DNA of 64,000 nucleotides from Novosphingopyxis sp965218915 (GTDB lineage Bacteria > Pseudomonadota > Alphaproteobacteria > Sphingomonadales > Sphingomonadaceae): positions 23,845 to 87,844 of the forward strand of contig NZ_OZ244711.1 of NCBI RefSeq assembly GCF_965218915.1, given 5' to 3'. The position numbers were made by a program, and so were the translations under genes. Shown here piece by piece: positions 51,091 through 59,018 of this stretch. Below the pieces are notes generated by a model. That model ran no database searches. It saw nothing but the letters and a program-made list of their open reading frames with translations, and had not been told where the DNA came from. Each line of letters begins with the position of its first letter. Position 1 is the stretch's first letter.

Positions 51091-51519
51091 TTAGCGGCGG
51101 CCTGATGGTTGGTTCGTCAGAAGGGCATGCAAGCCGAGTTCGACGTCGCTCATGGCCAAGACACGCTCAATGGTTCCTTTGCGCAGCTCAGATGCCAAGG
51201 CGAGGACGTCGGCCGTCACGGCGCGCAAATGCCCGTTCTGTGCCTCCATGCGGTCCAGTTCGCGTGTTTGATCGGCTGACAGCCTTTCAGTCCGCCAACG
51301 GCTGATCTGCTGGGCATAGATATCGACGAATTCCAGCTGCTCGGTATGAACCCGTTCAGTCCGGTCAATGGTAGCGTCGTCGAGCACGTGCGGTCTCGTC
51401 CGGGCTTTGGTTAGGGTTTCCATGTGCTCGCGCGTGTCCTCCAGCGCGCCATCGATCATGCTGGCGATCAGCGGCATCTCGCTGATCGGCTGCCAGTTCA
51501 CCGGATCTTTGTGGGGCAT
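51091..51519 (-). CDS. Small helical protein encoded downstream of inner tnpA
   Basis: 142 residues, almost entirely helical and charged: ISEMPLIASMIDGALEDTRE, HTEQLEFVDIYAQQISRWRT and AVTADVLALASELRKGTIER. No motif is recognised. It follows the transposase gene by 15 bases on the same strand and lies inside the transposon ends, so it is part of the element. It may be an accessory or regulatory protein; similar small ORFs sit beside Tn3 transposases. Confidence 0.6.
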   Translation of the reverse strand: MPHKDPVNWQPISEMPLIASMIDGALEDTREHMETLTKARTRPHVLDDATIDRTERVHTEQLEFVDIYAQQISRWRTERLSADQTRELDRMEAQNGHLRAVTADVLALASELRKGTIERVLAMSDVELGLHALLTNQPSGRR

Positions 51520-51534
51520 GCTGGGTCCTTTCGC

Positions 51535-54456
51535 TCAGGTCATGACGGGTTCGGGCGCTGCATCGACCCGTCGGCGGGGTGACTGGAAGTAGCTGCCATT
51601 CGCGATGACGTGGGCGTGCATCAAGGGTGAGACGCGGGCGAGGTCCTCGTCGCGCACCTCATGCCCGGCGGTGCGGAGTTGGTGGACGATCCGCGTGATG
51701 TGCACGGTGTTCCAGACCAGGACTGCGTTGGACAGCAGACTGAGGCAGCTGGCCTTGTTCATCACCTCCTCGTAGTCGCCGGAACGGAAGCTGCCCCAGT
51801 TGGCGAAGAACAGCGACTTGGCGAGGATGTGGCGGAACTCGCCACGGTTGAGCTGCAGCTGGATGGCGTCGCGCAGCAGCGGCTCTTGGATATAGCGCAG
51901 GATGTGGATGGTCTTCATCAGGCGGCCGAGCTGGGTGAGCGCGCCGGCGAGGCGGTCGGATGCGTTCGCGTTGGCCAGGCGCTGCATGACGACATGAGCC
52001 GGGGTAAGGCGGTCCTTCAGCGACGCCGCGAGCCGGACCAACTGGTCCCACTGCTCGAGAATGAGTTCGACGTTGATGCGACCGCGCAGCAGCGGCTGCA
52101 ATGCGCCGTAGTCAGCCGTGCGGTCGATGCGACTGAGCACCTGGTCCGGCAGGTCTTTCAGCCGTGGCACGAAGGCGATCCCGAGGAGCGCACAAAGTCC
52201 GAACAGGTGCTCGGTGAAACCGTGCGTATCCGAGGTGTGCTCCCGGATCGCGAGGACCGTTTCGTTATCGAGAATGCCGCCGAGAACGTAACCGGCCTCG
52301 CGTGGCGCACAGGAGATGGCCTGGGTGGCGTAGACGCTGTGCTGGTCAGAAGTGTGCGTGTAGAGCTGGAGCGCCCAGTCATAGTAGCCGAAATAGCGTG
52401 GGTAGACGCTGCCGAGCAGGCTGTCGCGCTCGACGGCGAAGCGCTGGCCGTCGGAAGACGAACGGCGGCCGTCGCCCCAGAGAATGCTGAGCGGCAGACT
52501 GTTGTGGTGGTCGACCAGGATGGTGTTGGCTGCCTTGATCGTACTGTCGCGCAGGAACCATCGGCTGGTGTCCTGCAAGGCCTCGGCGGTGAGCGTGTCG
52601 ACGCTCTGGCTCATCGCGGCGAGGCCGAGATTGGTGCCGTGCGCGATCAGGGTGGCGAGCAACGAGCGGTGTGGGTCAGCGCCGCGGGGCTGGTAGCCGC
52701 CGAGCGGCTGGAAGGCTCGGGTGAAGCCGCACCACTCGTCGACATCTTGCAGGAGATCCTCGATGCGCACGCGGCCCAGGCTGGCGCCGACCGTGGCGCG
52801 CAGCTCGCGCAAAGCATGGGGGACCGGCATGGCGTCGCGCTGTTTGAGTTTGAGTCGGCCATTGTGGATCGCGGCGAAGCGGTTGCCGGGCAGGCCGCGT
52901 TGTGCCGCGTGTACGGCGCGGTCGAATTCGGCGCCGAGCCGGGCCAGGAAAGCGTGCCCGTCGGTCGGCAGCTCGAGGCGTTGATAGGCCTGTTCGCGTG
53001 TCTGCTGCCAGTTCCGGTCGTCGTAGACCAGATTCCAGAACGAGACATGGTCGCGACTATGCGCCAGAAACAGGCCGCCGGCGCGGAGCGCGTCGCGAAC
53101 CGCGAGGGCCAGCGAGATTTCCCAGATGGCCCGGTCGAGTTTCCGGGCGATCTTATCACCGGTGATCAGGTAAGGGCGCCACTCCGCCGGCACGAAGCCG
53201 TGCGGGTCGTTGGCCGTGAGCGGGCCGCGCGTGCCGGCGTCGAGTGCGCGCATCGCCGCGACAGCCTCGAGCAAGGTCTCGCTGCCGGCAGCGGCCTGAA
53301 ACGGCAGGGCGAAGAAGGCCGGCAGGTATTGGCGCAGCACGCCGTAGCGGGCCAGCATGGCATCGAGATGGCCCCTCGACTCAAGCCGCTCGTAGGCACG
53401 GCAGGCGATGGCGGCTTCAATTAGCGCCGGCGGGTTCTGTGCGTCGCGGAAGGTGGCGACGGTCTCAGCGCCGCCGGCCGCGATCAGCGCATCGACGGCG
53501 CCGAGCACGCGGTGCAGCCCGTCGCGGGCCCGGCGACGCAGGCTCTTGCGCTGCCGTTCGACCGCGTTGCGCGCCCGCCGGTTCATGGTGGTCAGGAACA
53601 GGTCGTTCATGTCGACGATCTGATCGAGCAGCGTCTTGCGCGCTTCGATGAGGTAACAGGCGACGAGCGCATCGCGCTTCGGTTTGACGAAGCGGCGTAG
53701 ATCGCCGGCGTCGTAGCGGCGCCCGAGTTGGCCGAGTTGGCGCACGATCCTGGGATCGACGTCATCCAGGCCGGCGCCGCCCTCGACCAACTGCTCGATC
53801 AGGCGCAAGCGCACGATGTCGCCCTTGATGGCCGCGGCATTGGCAGATTTCGGATAATCTTTGAGTCGGAACAGGCTCGAGCGGGCATCGCCGTCGGGCA
53901 CTTCGACCAGCAGTTCGATGTCGGCACGCAGCGTCTGCGGCAGGCGTGCGGAGATGGTGGCGAAGAGATCGGCCGTCGTGTGGGCCATGACGGCGGTGAC
54001 GATGCGCTCCAGCGTGCTGGCGCCGGGCAGCAAAATTCTCCAGCCGCGCAACCGGTTCTCCGCGCGGGCCAGCATCTCCGGAGCTGACCGGCCTTCCAAG
54101 GCACCCTCGCGCAACCAGGCGCGCAGGTTCGCCTCCGCGGCCGCGTCGAACCGGCTCAGGCCCAGGTGGCGACGGATGCGCTGGGCCTGGACCCGCTCAG
54201 TGGGTTCACGGCCGGCACGATCAAGAAACAGTATCGGCGGCAGACCGAGCTGGCGCGAGAGGTGGTTGACGATCTTGATCGGCGCACGGCGGTAGTCGTC
54301 GAGGAAACGGCCGTGCGCGCGCAGCCAGCAGAGCTGGACGGCGAAGCGGCGGCGGTGATCGGGACCGCGGCATGCTGCGATTACGGCGAGGTCTTCTGAC
54401 GTCAGGCTCCAGTGCCGCGCCAGCACGTCCTCGCTCGGTTCGAAGGGCGTCGTCAT
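51535..54456 (-). CDS. tnpA: Tn3-family transposase TnpA of the inner transposon
   Basis: 973 residues, full length for the family. The N-terminal DUF4158 domain (VLARHWSLTSEDLAVIAACR, FAVQLCWLRAHGRFLDDYRR) is followed by the DDE_Tnp_Tn3 catalytic region: TILVDHHNSLPLSILWGDGR, the YYDWALQLYTHTSDQHSVYA block, and HTSDTHGFTEHLFGLCALLG with a catalytic aspartate. The C-terminus is NAVLVWNTVHITRIVHQLRT. It recognises the 38-base ends of the inner element. No frameshift or stop is present. Confidence 0.96.
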   Translation of the reverse strand: MTTPFEPSEDVLARHWSLTSEDLAVIAACRGPDHRRRFAVQLCWLRAHGRFLDDYRRAPIKIVNHLSRQLGLPPILFLDRAGREPTERVQAQRIRRHLGLSRFDAAAEANLRAWLREGALEGRSAPEMLARAENRLRGWRILLPGASTLERIVTAVMAHTTADLFATISARLPQTLRADIELLVEVPDGDARSSLFRLKDYPKSANAAAIKGDIVRLRLIEQLVEGGAGLDDVDPRIVRQLGQLGRRYDAGDLRRFVKPKRDALVACYLIEARKTLLDQIVDMNDLFLTTMNRRARNAVERQRKSLRRRARDGLHRVLGAVDALIAAGGAETVATFRDAQNPPALIEAAIACRAYERLESRGHLDAMLARYGVLRQYLPAFFALPFQAAAGSETLLEAVAAMRALDAGTRGPLTANDPHGFVPAEWRPYLITGDKIARKLDRAIWEISLALAVRDALRAGGLFLAHSRDHVSFWNLVYDDRNWQQTREQAYQRLELPTDGHAFLARLGAEFDRAVHAAQRGLPGNRFAAIHNGRLKLKQRDAMPVPHALRELRATVGASLGRVRIEDLLQDVDEWCGFTRAFQPLGGYQPRGADPHRSLLATLIAHGTNLGLAAMSQSVDTLTAEALQDTSRWFLRDSTIKAANTILVDHHNSLPLSILWGDGRRSSSDGQRFAVERDSLLGSVYPRYFGYYDWALQLYTHTSDQHSVYATQAISCAPREAGYVLGGILDNETVLAIREHTSDTHGFTEHLFGLCALLGIAFVPRLKDLPDQVLSRIDRTADYGALQPLLRGRINVELILEQWDQLVRLAASLKDRLTPAHVVMQRLANANASDRLAGALTQLGRLMKTIHILRYIQEPLLRDAIQLQLNRGEFRHILAKSLFFANWGSFRSGDYEEVMNKASCLSLLSNAVLVWNTVHITRIVHQLRTAGHEVRDEDLARVSPLMHAHVIANGSYFQSPRRRVDAAPEPVMT

Positions 54457-54491
54457 TGGCCGAGGGATGCCTGTGTGATGGTGGCTTCGGG

Positions 54492-55439
54492 TTACCCGCC
54501 GACATTGAGGTGCGAGCGCTCCAGGTCGGCCGCGAGATCATCGCGGGATGGTCGCGTATAGACGGCGGTGGTGTCGAGTGACTCATGGCCGAGCAGGCCG
54601 GCGAGTTCGACCAGCTTGCCGGGATTGTCGCGCAAGTAGCCCAGCGCAAAGGTGTGACGCAGCGTGTGCGCCGAAACCGGCACGCGCGTGAGCCGGGCGC
54701 GCCGGGCGAGATTGGCGATCACGGCCTGGATGGTGCGCACCGGCATTGCGGTCTCCCGGCTGCTGGTGAACAGCGCCGCAGATCCCGCCGCCGTCCGATG
54801 ATCGAGGTGCTGCCTGACTGCGCGACGGGCCGTGGCGTTCAGCGGTACGTCGCGCGCCTTGAGCCCCTTGCCTTGCCGGATGCGGACGCTGCCGGAACGG
54901 TCGCTCATGCTGATGTCGGCGACCGTCAGGGCCGCGACCTCGCCGACACGCAGCCCGGCCTGGAGCATGATCTGCACCAGCGCATAGTTCCGCGGCGCCA
55001 AGCCGTGGGAAGAGGCGCCGGCAGCCCGCAACAGAGCGTGCGCCTCGATATCGGTCAGGCCAACCGGCTGACGATTCCGGACGGTGCGCATCGGCCGAAC
55101 GTTGCCTGCGGCATCGGCATTCAACGCGCCGGTTCCGCGCGCCCACCGGCAGAGCCGGCGCAAGGCCTCCAGCCGGCGGTTGACTGTCGCCGGCCGGTGC
55201 CCGGCGGCAACCATATGCTGGCGGTAGGCGATCAGTTCGTACTCGGCCAAGCCCTCGATGGTGAAAGGCGTGTGCTGGACGGTGCCATGCCAAGCGAGGA
55301 AGTGGCGCAGGTCGTATCGGTAGCCGCGCAAGGTGGCTGGTGCGAGATCGTCATGCGACAGGCTGGCGAGGAACGGGCTCATCCAGCTCGGCTCCGTAAA
55401 CGGGCTGCCTGGCGATGCTGGTATTGCACGCAAAGTCAT
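54492..55439 (-). CDS. tnpI: TnpI-type tyrosine recombinase of the inner transposon
   Basis: About 315 residues from the ATG at 55439; a GTG at 55517 is also in frame but lies within a repeat element. The core-binding domain (LAPATLRGYRYDLRHFLAWH) precedes the catalytic domain, where all key residues are visible: Arg in MLQAGLRVGEVAAL, Lys in RQGKGLKARDVPL, HTLRHTFA with His and Arg, and LLGHESLDTTAVYTR with His and the nucleophilic Tyr. It would resolve cointegrates at the repeat-rich site just upstream, as TnpI does in Tn4430-type transposons. Confidence 0.9.
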   Translation of the reverse strand: MTLRAIPASPGSPFTEPSWMSPFLASLSHDDLAPATLRGYRYDLRHFLAWHGTVQHTPFTIEGLAEYELIAYRQHMVAAGHRPATVNRRLEALRRLCRWARGTGALNADAAGNVRPMRTVRNRQPVGLTDIEAHALLRAAGASSHGLAPRNYALVQIMLQAGLRVGEVAALTVADISMSDRSGSVRIRQGKGLKARDVPLNATARRAVRQHLDHRTAAGSAALFTSSRETAMPVRTIQAVIANLARRARLTRVPVSAHTLRHTFALGYLRDNPGKLVELAGLLGHESLDTTAVYTRPSRDDLAADLERSHLNVGG

Positions 55440-55532
55440 CCCCCGCGTTAGCACCCCGGTTTCTTGCGTGCAATACGCCAGTCCTGACGTGCTTACCGCG
55501 TCCAATCCATGTTGCACGCCATGATTGCACGC
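55421..55532. promoter_or_regulatory. Candidate internal recombination site (IRS) for TnpI
   Basis: GTATTGCACGCAA (55421-55433) and its exact inverse TTGCGTGCAATAC (55464-55476) form inverted repeats with a 30-base spacer. Two direct TTGCACGC copies lie at 55512-55519 and 55525-55532. Inverted plus direct copies of one recognition word match the layout known for TnpI resolution sites in Tn4430, although the spacing here is wider. Confidence 0.6.
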
Positions 55533-55617
55533 AGTAAACGGCCTAACCGGTCCGCTTCAGGAATGAAATCAGCCAGTTTCAGCCAAATTCGACGAAATAT
55601 CGGCCGTGTTCCCGTTT

Positions 55618-55655
55618 CTTACCGTACGTTTCCGTTCAGATGGGCCTTCCGCCCC
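55618..55655 (-). repeat. Right terminal inverted repeat of inner transposon
   Basis: Read inward from 55655 it begins GGGGCGGAAGGCCCATCT and ends GTACGGTAAG, differing from the left end at six positions. ACCCT follows outside. Confidence 0.92.
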
Positions 55656-55660
55656 ACCCT

Positions 55661-57662
55661 GGGCCGGGCGCTGCTGGAGGCGCGCACGGCCGGCGCCAGC
55701 CTGTCGGACGCGATCGAGCAGGCACTGGGCTGGGAGCGGCTGAGCACAAGCGTCGAGGAAGCCGACGGCGCAGTCGGCGGCGACGAGGCGGGCGACGGCA
55801 TTGAGGAGATGGTTGGTCGTCACACTTCCCTGCGCCGGGTCGCCGCTGTCCTGTTCGAGACCTTCGTCCTTCGGTCACACCGTGCAGACGACCCGCTGCT
55901 CGCCGCGGTCGGCCTGTTGCGCGAGCTGCAAGGGGGCAGCCGCCGCAAGCTGCCCAACCGCCTGCCCACTACATTCCTCCGTCGCGCCTGGCGCCGGCGG
56001 GTCAAGGCCGGCCCGGACGGTCTCGACGCCAAGGCTTACGAGGTCGCCGTCATCGTGCACCTGCGCGACCGCCTGCGCGCCGGCGACGTCTGGGTCGAGG
56101 GCAGCCGCGCCTACCGCCGATTCGACGACTACCTGCTGCCGCAGGCCACCTTCGCCGCCTTGCGCGCCGATGGGCGGCTCGGCCTCGCGCTGCCCGACAC
56201 CGCCGCGGCCTGGCTCGAGGCGCGCGGCGCGGTCCTGCGCGAGAAGCTGGACGCCGTTCTCGCCGCGAGCGCCGCCGGCAAGCTCGTGGATGCCTCAATC
56301 ACCGAGGCCGGGCTTAAGGTCGCCCCGATCCGCCGCGAGCAGCAGGACCACGCCCGCGCGCTGAGCCGACGGCTCTACGCCCTGATGCCGCGCATCCGCA
56401 TCACCGACCTGCTCGTTGAGGTGAACGGCTGGACCGGCTTCGCGGACCACTTCACCCACTTCCGCACTGGCGAGGCCGCGACCGACCTGCCGGCGCTCAT
56501 GGGCGCGATCCTGGCCGATGCCACCAACCTCGGCCTGGACCGGATGGCCGAGAGTTCGCGCGGGCTGACCATCCACCAGCTCAACCTGGTGATCGACCGC
56601 CACGTCCGTCCTGAAACCTACGCGGCCGCGCTCGCCGCCGTGGTGGACGCCCAGCACGCCGAGCCGTTCGCGGCAGTATGGGGGCCGGGCAGCACCTCGT
56701 CGTCGGACGGCCAGTTCTTCCCCGCCGGTGGCCGCGGCGAGGCGGCGTCGGACTACAACGCCCGCCAAGGCTCCGAGCCGGGCTCGGTGTTCTACGGCTT
56801 CATCTCCGACCGCTTCGCCTCATACTACTCGCGCGTCATCGCCGCCGCAGCCAGCGAAGCGCCCTACGTGCTCGACGGCCTCATGCACCACGAGAGCGCG
56901 GTCGAGATCCACGAGCACGCCACCGACACCGCCGGCGCCGTCGAGAGCATCTTCGCGCTCACCCACGCCTTCGGCTACCGCTTCGCCCCGCGCATCCGCG
57001 GTCTCGCCGACCGCAAGCTCTACGTCACCGAGCGCGGCATGGGCGACAATCTGCCTGATGCGGCGTTCGGCGGCGTGATCAACCGCCCCGCCGTCGAGGA
57101 CAACTGGGCCGAGGTGCTGAGGGTCGCCGCCTCCATTCGCGCCGGCACCGTGCCGCCCTCGGTCATGCTCAAGAAACTCGCGGCCTTCCCACGGCAGAAC
57201 GCGCTGCACCGGGCGCTGCGGGAGATGGGACGCGTGGAACGCGCGATCTTCACCTGCGACTGGCTGCTCGACCCGGAACTGCGTCGGCGCAGCCACGGCA
57301 ATCTCAACAAGGGCGAGAGCCGGCACGCGCTGGCGCGGGCCGTGTTCTTCCATCGCCTGGGCGAGTTGCGCGACCGCACCGCCGAGGGCATGGCCCACCG
57401 CGCCTCCGGGCTGAACCTGGTCGTGAACGCCATCGTGCTCTGGAACACCACGTATCTCAGCCGCGTCGTCGCCTACGTCCGCAGCCAGGGCGTCACGCTC
57501 ACCGACGAGGCGCTGTCCCACGTCGCCCCGCTGAGGTGGGACCACATCGCCCTCACCGGCGATTACCTCTGGTCAGACGTGGGTGCCCCGCGCGAGCGCT
57601 TCAGGCCACTGCGCACCCGCCGGTTCAGGCCAGAGGCGTTCCAAGTCTCACAACCCGCTTAG
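55661..57662 (+). pseudogene. tnpA: Outer transposon tnpA, 3' part
   Basis: Continuation of the DUF4158-type transposase after the inner insertion, carrying the DDE_Tnp_Tn3 domain: FAAVWGPGSTSSSDGQFFPA, YYSRVIAAAASEAPYVLDGL, HEHATDTAGAVESIFALTHA and NLVVNAIVLWNTTYLSRVVA. The stop codon lies in the right terminal repeat. The coding sequence itself shows no damage besides the insertion, so precise loss of the inner element would restore it. Confidence 0.92.
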
Positions 57663-57695
57663 CGTACACGGCTGCAGAAACTCCCACGCATCCCC
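57658..57695 (-). repeat. Right terminal inverted repeat of outer Tn3 transposon
   Basis: Read inward from 57695 it is identical over 38 bases to the left end. GTAGT (57696-57700) follows outside. Confidence 0.95.
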
Positions 57696-58585
57696 GTAGT
57701 GCCGACCACTGCCATCACGGGCGTGATGTCGACGGCGCCGCCGGAGACGATGCCCATGACGAGGCCGCGAAGCTCGAAGAGCATGTAGCCGCAAACCACG
57801 AAGAGCAGGAGGCCGCCGAGGAGGAGTTGACCGAGATGGACGACCTGGCCCGCGAGCGCGGAGCCGTCCTGCCCGACCGTCGCGACCTGACCGATGATTG
57901 CGGCTTCGGCGCCCGTCACGAGCACCAGCAAGGCGACGATGAAGGCTTGTAAAAGGACGGCGCCAAACAGCGAGCCGAGCCAGCGCTAGAACATCCCATG
58001 CGTCGCGGGAAAAGCGAGCATTCCGACAAAGAGCGGACCGATCCCCACCAGGAGCACGATGGCGACGTAGGCGAACAACCAGGCGCCGAACGCCACCGCC
58101 ACCACGGCGCCGGAGACGACCCAATACAAGGCCACGAGAAGGTGGAGGCCGATGTCTCCCCAGCTCGAAAGGTGCGCCTCGACGGCGCTCCCGGCCATGT
58201 AGGCGCTGTTCCAGATGTTGTCGAAAGCGGTGGCACCGATCTGAACCGATACGCCGCTGAAGCCGCCCGTAAGCGTGGTGCTGAGCCAGCCCGGAAGGCC
58301 TGTCAGGGCGAGGTCAGCAACGAATTGGTGATAGGTCGCGGCCCCAGTCGCAATCGTGAAGGCGATGGCGCAGCGCAGCAGCTTGCGCTCGATGTCGGAC
58401 AGCGGGTTGGCGTCAGGAGCGAAGGTGCGGATAAGCGAGTAGCCGGCGAGGAACACGACGAAGGCGCCGGTGAGCGGCAGCTTGATCTGGCCGGAGAGGG
58501 CAGTGATCGTGTAGTTGACCCAGCCGGCGATCGGCGGCTCGATCTTGCCGAAGATCGTCGCGAAGACGGTCCATTCATTGTTCAT
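57696..58585 (-). pseudogene. virB6: virB6, main 5' part (nonsense codon plus transposon insertion)
   Basis: Starts MNNEWTVFATIFGKIEPPIA, overlapping the upstream gene by four bases. Membrane helices include LPLTGAFVVFLAGYSLIRTF, LHLLVALYWVVSGAVVAVAF and VAIVLLVGIGPLFVGMLAF, the pattern of VirB6/TrbL polytopic channel proteins. Codon 200 is TAG (57988-57986), between THGMF and RWLGSLFGAVLLQAFIVALL, after which the family pattern continues (LLLFVVCGYMLFELRGLVMG) until the transposon cuts it at AVVGTT. The native protein would be 336 residues. Both lesions separately remove the C-terminal third or more. Confidence 0.88.
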
Positions 58586-59010
58586 CGGGTCGTGACCCCT
58601 GCATGGCCGTTGCTCATCCAGGTCGGGGCGCAGCGCGCTGTAGGCACAGCGGCCGAGCGAAAGGGCAGGAGCACGCCGGCCGAGACCCACCCGATCACCG
58701 GATGATCGCGGGTCGAGCCGAGCCAGAGCGCCTCGGCGTAGCCGTTGACGACGCGCTCAGGGGCACGGGCGATGACCACGTAGGGTGCAGCGCCTAGGCT
58801 CGCGGCGTCAGGTGATGGTGCCGACAGCATGTGCGGCACCGAGGATGCATCAGTCAGGTGCGCGGCATCGCGCGCGAGCTGCATGCACGCGTAGCCCTCG
58901 ATGGGCGCGATGGCCTGCAGGCCCGTTCCCTGCGCGGCGGCGTTCTCGAAGCCGGCAAGGACCGCGAATGCCAGCGCGGCCGGGGCGATGAAGAGCGAAC
59001 CTTTCGACAT
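58582..59010 (-). CDS. Secreted hypothetical protein between virB5 and virB6
   Basis: 142 residues with a signal peptide (LFIAPAALAFAVLAGFENAAAQ). The mature part has IEGYACMQLARDAAHLTDAS and DHPVIGWVSAGVLLPFRSAA, which resembles a small SH3-like beta domain. The stop overlaps the virB6 start (ATGA), and virB5 ends eight bases upstream. It sits where an exclusion or accessory pilus protein is found in some VirB systems. No family recognised. Confidence 0.6.
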   Translation of the reverse strand: MSKGSLFIAPAALAFAVLAGFENAAAQGTGLQAIAPIEGYACMQLARDAAHLTDASSVPHMLSAPSPDAASLGAAPYVVIARAPERVVNGYAEALWLGSTRDHPVIGWVSAGVLLPFRSAAVPTARCAPTWMSNGHAGVTTR

Positions 59011-59018
59011 GCCGACTC

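Larger units (their letters stand above)
51025..55655 (-). mobile_element. Inner Tn3-family transposon (4631 bp) inserted in outer tnpA
   Basis: Ends are 38-base inverted repeats matching at 32 of 38 positions (GGGGCAGAAGGCCCATCT on the left, GGGGCGGAAGGCCCATCT read inward on the right). Both are flanked by the duplication ACCCT (51020-51024 and 55656-55660). It encodes, all on the minus strand, a TnpI-type tyrosine recombinase, a 973-residue TnpA and a small helical protein. All three genes are intact, so it is probably still mobile. Confidence 0.95.
48509..57695 (+). mobile_element. Outer Tn3-family transposon (9187 bp) inserted in virB6
   Basis: Bounded by 38-base inverted repeats that are identical at both ends (GGGGATGCGTGGGAG... 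to ...GTACGCTAAG) and flanked by the 5-base duplication GTAGT. Content: a serine resolvase gene, an Asp/Glu racemase gene, and a tnpA gene (DUF4158 type) split by a second Tn3 transposon. With tnpA broken the element cannot supply its own transposase, although its ends are intact and could be mobilised in trans. Without the inner element and its duplicated ACCCT it would be 4551 bp, a normal size for the family. Confidence 0.95.

Noticed and set aside
55509..55660. Reading the transposase from a start at 55509
   Set aside because: The first 50 codons lie inside the inner transposon's right end; the true 5' part of this gene is at 50021-51024.
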